Positions 62,525 through 64,000 of a DNA stretch of 64,000 bases are shown here, in pieces. This DNA is from an uncultured Caldilineaceae bacterium. Lineage in GTDB: Bacteria; Chloroflexota; Anaerolineae; Caldilineales; Caldilineaceae. Below the pieces are notes generated by a model. It had not been told where the DNA came from. It worked only from the letters and a program-made list of their open reading frames with translations, and did no database searches. The stretch lies in NCBI GenBank assembly GCA_951812725.1, contig OX638330.1, positions 1,302,001 through 1,366,000 of the forward strand. The letters run 5' to 3'. Each line of letters starts with the position of its first letter. Position 1 is the stretch's first letter. The translations under genes and the position numbers were made by a program.

Positions 62525-63337
62525 TTAATTCTCCACCCAATGTTCGAACAGTGGCTGGACCGCGGGCGGCAATCCTTCATATACCTCGTTCTTCACGGCA
62601 TCGACCTCGTTTTCCTTGAGGCCTGTTGCCTCCATCTGCCTGGCCCTCTCGCTGGACCCAGGCCTGAGCCCGTTGAGATTGAGCCACCAGGGCGCGAAGC
62701 GAATCGCCATTGCCACGCGTGCCGCGTCGGTACGGTTGGCACCGGCCGCGTGCCACATGCGGCTGTCCATCACCAGTACGCTGCCGGCGTCGCCGGTGGC
62801 CTGAATTTCGGTGGGATAGGGCGTGTTTTCGTCGTGGCTGCAGGATTCTGCGCTGGGGTTTGTCTCCATGCGGTGGCTGCCGGGCACGATGATGGTTCCG
62901 CCGTTCTCAACGCTAAACGGAGACAGCATCCACAGCGTCGTGAAATGGGCGACCATATCTGGATAAGGTGCCGGGATATGCCCCGCATTGTGCTGGTTGA
63001 ACGGCCAGTCCGCGTGCAGCGTTCCCCGTGCGTTGTCCGGATAGTTGATCATCGCCGACGTGAAGGAAACGCGCACGTTCGGGCCAAGTGCCGCCCTGAT
63101 CAGGCCGATGAAATGGGGCGTAACCAGATAGGGCGCGAACGACTGATCGTAGTTGATCAACCCCGTACGATGGCCGATGTTTGCCGGCGCGTCCGGCCGC
63201 TGGTGTCGCAGCGTCGCCGTCGCCACACTCCTGCGCACCGCAGTGACTTCCTCGGCAGGAATAACGTTATCGACAACGCACCAGCCGTCCAGTTTCAGAC
63301 GCAGGAGTTGCTCCTCAAGAGTCTTTTCCAGCGGCAT
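62525..63337 (-). CDS. Phytanoyl-CoA dioxygenase family protein
   Basis: 270-residue PhyH-type oxygenase. Metal ligands are HAD (His108, Asp110) and His196 (RMWHAAGAN), with an Arg 12 residues later. LWMLSPFSVENGGTIIVPGSHR and AIRFAPWWLN link it to the protein encoded at 46574. It is the first gene of the minus-strand cluster, and the M20 gene starts at the base after its stop. AAGAGGAA precedes the ATG. Confidence 0.88.
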   Translation of the reverse strand: MPLEKTLEEQLLRLKLDGWCVVDNVIPAEEVTAVRRSVATATLRHQRPDAPANIGHRTGLINYDQSFAPYLVTPHFIGLIRAALGPNVRVSFTSAMINYPDNARGTLHADWPFNQHNAGHIPAPYPDMVAHFTTLWMLSPFSVENGGTIIVPGSHRMETNPSAESCSHDENTPYPTEIQATGDAGSVLVMDSRMWHAAGANRTDAARVAMAIRFAPWWLNLNGLRPGSSERARQMEATGLKENEVDAVKNEVYEGLPPAVQPLFEHWVEN

Positions 63338-63537
63338 CGCATGTTCCTCTTCTGTTCAGTAGGGGTCGCTAATTTATCGGCGAATGGCCGCAGTAAGTGC
63401 AGTAGCAGGTGAATCGACCCAGGGCCATTGGTCGGCGAGGCTCATTATATCACTCCAGAACACAAAAGTAGACAGGGGCGCAACCGCGGCGTGCACTCCA
63501 AAATGGGGATGAACTCTCGTACACCTCCTGTTGCAAA

Positions 63538-63720
63538 CAAGCCGAGCTCAGTTTCAGTTCCAAACTCCGGCAGACCAATCGGTGTCACTCTCTCCTCCCT
63601 TCTTGCATTTGGGCGGTCGGCCGCAAGCGGCCTCCCTTGTGCAGGGGCTGCGCCCCCGCAACGCCCCCCTAGGCTCGCCACCGTGTTTATTCTTCTCCAG
63701 CAACGTGTCTATCCAACAGA
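63538..63720 (-). mobile_element. MITE-like element, degraded copy (copy 7)
   Basis: Reverse copy with the G-rich hairpin (63611-63675) and an adjacent stretch that matches the internal spacer of copy 3 (AACGTGTCTATCCAACA against its counterpart near 19680). A right-arm-like sequence lies at 63538-63600. Neither end nor a target duplication is clear, so the boundaries are approximate. Confidence 0.5.
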
Positions 63721-63736
63721 ATTCCCCCTAAACGGT

Positions 63737-63838
63737 CCTGTAAGGGGAGGCCTTGTACCTGCCCTCCTTCGCCACCCCCATTGCTTTCGCAATCACCCCA
63801 AACGCCCCGGTAGGGGCAAACCCTGTGCCTGACTTGTG
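63737..63838. repeat. GTAGGGGCAAACC-type short repeats
   Basis: Two related units, at about 63737-63766 and 63804-63838, follow the pattern GTAGGGGC-A-A/G-CC-TTGTGCCTG, a simple intergenic repeat also known from other Chloroflexota and cyanobacteria. The rest of the window end (to 64000) shows no gene. Confidence 0.5.
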
Positions 63839-64000
63839 CCCTCCTAATCAACGGACCCCCTGAAAAAGCCAAGCTTGGCGCCTGACCTGCGCCTCTCCAA
63901 GAGCCAGCGAACATTTCAAGCCCCCTAGGGCATAGTCTCCCCGCCAGACTTTTCCCACCTCAAATCCGGGATGCACACCCAACCGCACAGCACCCAGTAC

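Overview
The window is a GC-rich bacterial chromosome segment. It probably comes from a Chloroflexota lineage of the Caldilineales/Anaerolineae type. The hints are Ala/Glu/Pro-rich tethers after the lipobox of many solute-binding lipoproteins, repeated phytanoyl-CoA-dioxygenase-like genes, many Gfo/Idh/MocA oxidoreductases, and a G-rich hairpin repeat scattered between genes. No rRNA, tRNA, phage or CRISPR was seen, so the placement is an inference from gene style.

Layout. (1) 1-8893, plus strand: a peptide-type ABC transporter (permease, permease, ATPase, ATPase, binding lipoprotein), then an Fsr-like MFS exporter and an M20 dipeptidase. (2) 9028-11232: a sulfatase divergent from a ricin-lectin-like lipoprotein. 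(3) 11278-18694, minus strand: a dioxygenase, two tandem NMT1/TauA-like binding lipoproteins, an ATPase, a permease and two divergent nucleoside-phosphorylase-like enzymes, which reads like an uptake-and-phosphorolysis system for a nucleoside-like compound. (4) 20060-31667, plus strand: a family-5 binding protein with two permeases, then a catabolic run of three Gfo/Idh oxidoreductases, a stand-alone Gfo/Idh-like half protein, an Ldh-type dehydrogenase, a sialidase-like protein and an HpaI-like aldolase. (5) 32151-43872: another family-5 binding protein with two permeases, a LamG/Ig-like protein, beta-propeller glycosidase-like proteins, a Kelch protein and a dioxygenase. (6) 44750-54360: a probable selenoprotein, a dioxygenase, a further glycosidase-like paralogue, an alpha/alpha-toroid hydrolase candidate, a PIG-L deacetylase, a DUF3830 protein and a decayed sugar-permease remnant. 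(7) 54391-63337: a dioxygenase on the plus strand, then a long minus-strand catabolic cluster (two Asp/Glu-racemase/maleate-isomerase-like enzymes, a fumarylacetoacetase-like hydrolase, a class III aminotransferase, DUF3830, a 2-hydroxyacid dehydrogenase, an M20 hydrolase and a dioxygenase).

Two discoveries stand out. First, the frame opened at 44750 contains an in-frame TGA at 45041-45043 and then stays open to 46393. The TGA sits in a U-S-T-C motif and is followed at the right distance by a small hairpin with a GGTC loop. This is best read as a 547-residue selenoprotein of the UGSC type with a large C-terminal domain, which ordinary gene calling would split in two. Second, at least six intergenic segments are copies of one MITE-like element of about 285 bp (long form about 450-500 bp). 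They have inverted ends beginning GTAACT and a central G-rich hairpin. Two copies have perfect 8-bp target-site duplications and two have imperfect ones. Several copies end just upstream of start codons or lie between paralogous genes.

Together the genes describe a heterotroph specialised in importing peptides, sugar derivatives and nucleoside-like compounds and trimming them with hydrolases, oxidoreductases and Fe(II)/2-oxoglutarate-type dioxygenases. Two of the three peptide-type permease sets have no ATPase of their own in the window.
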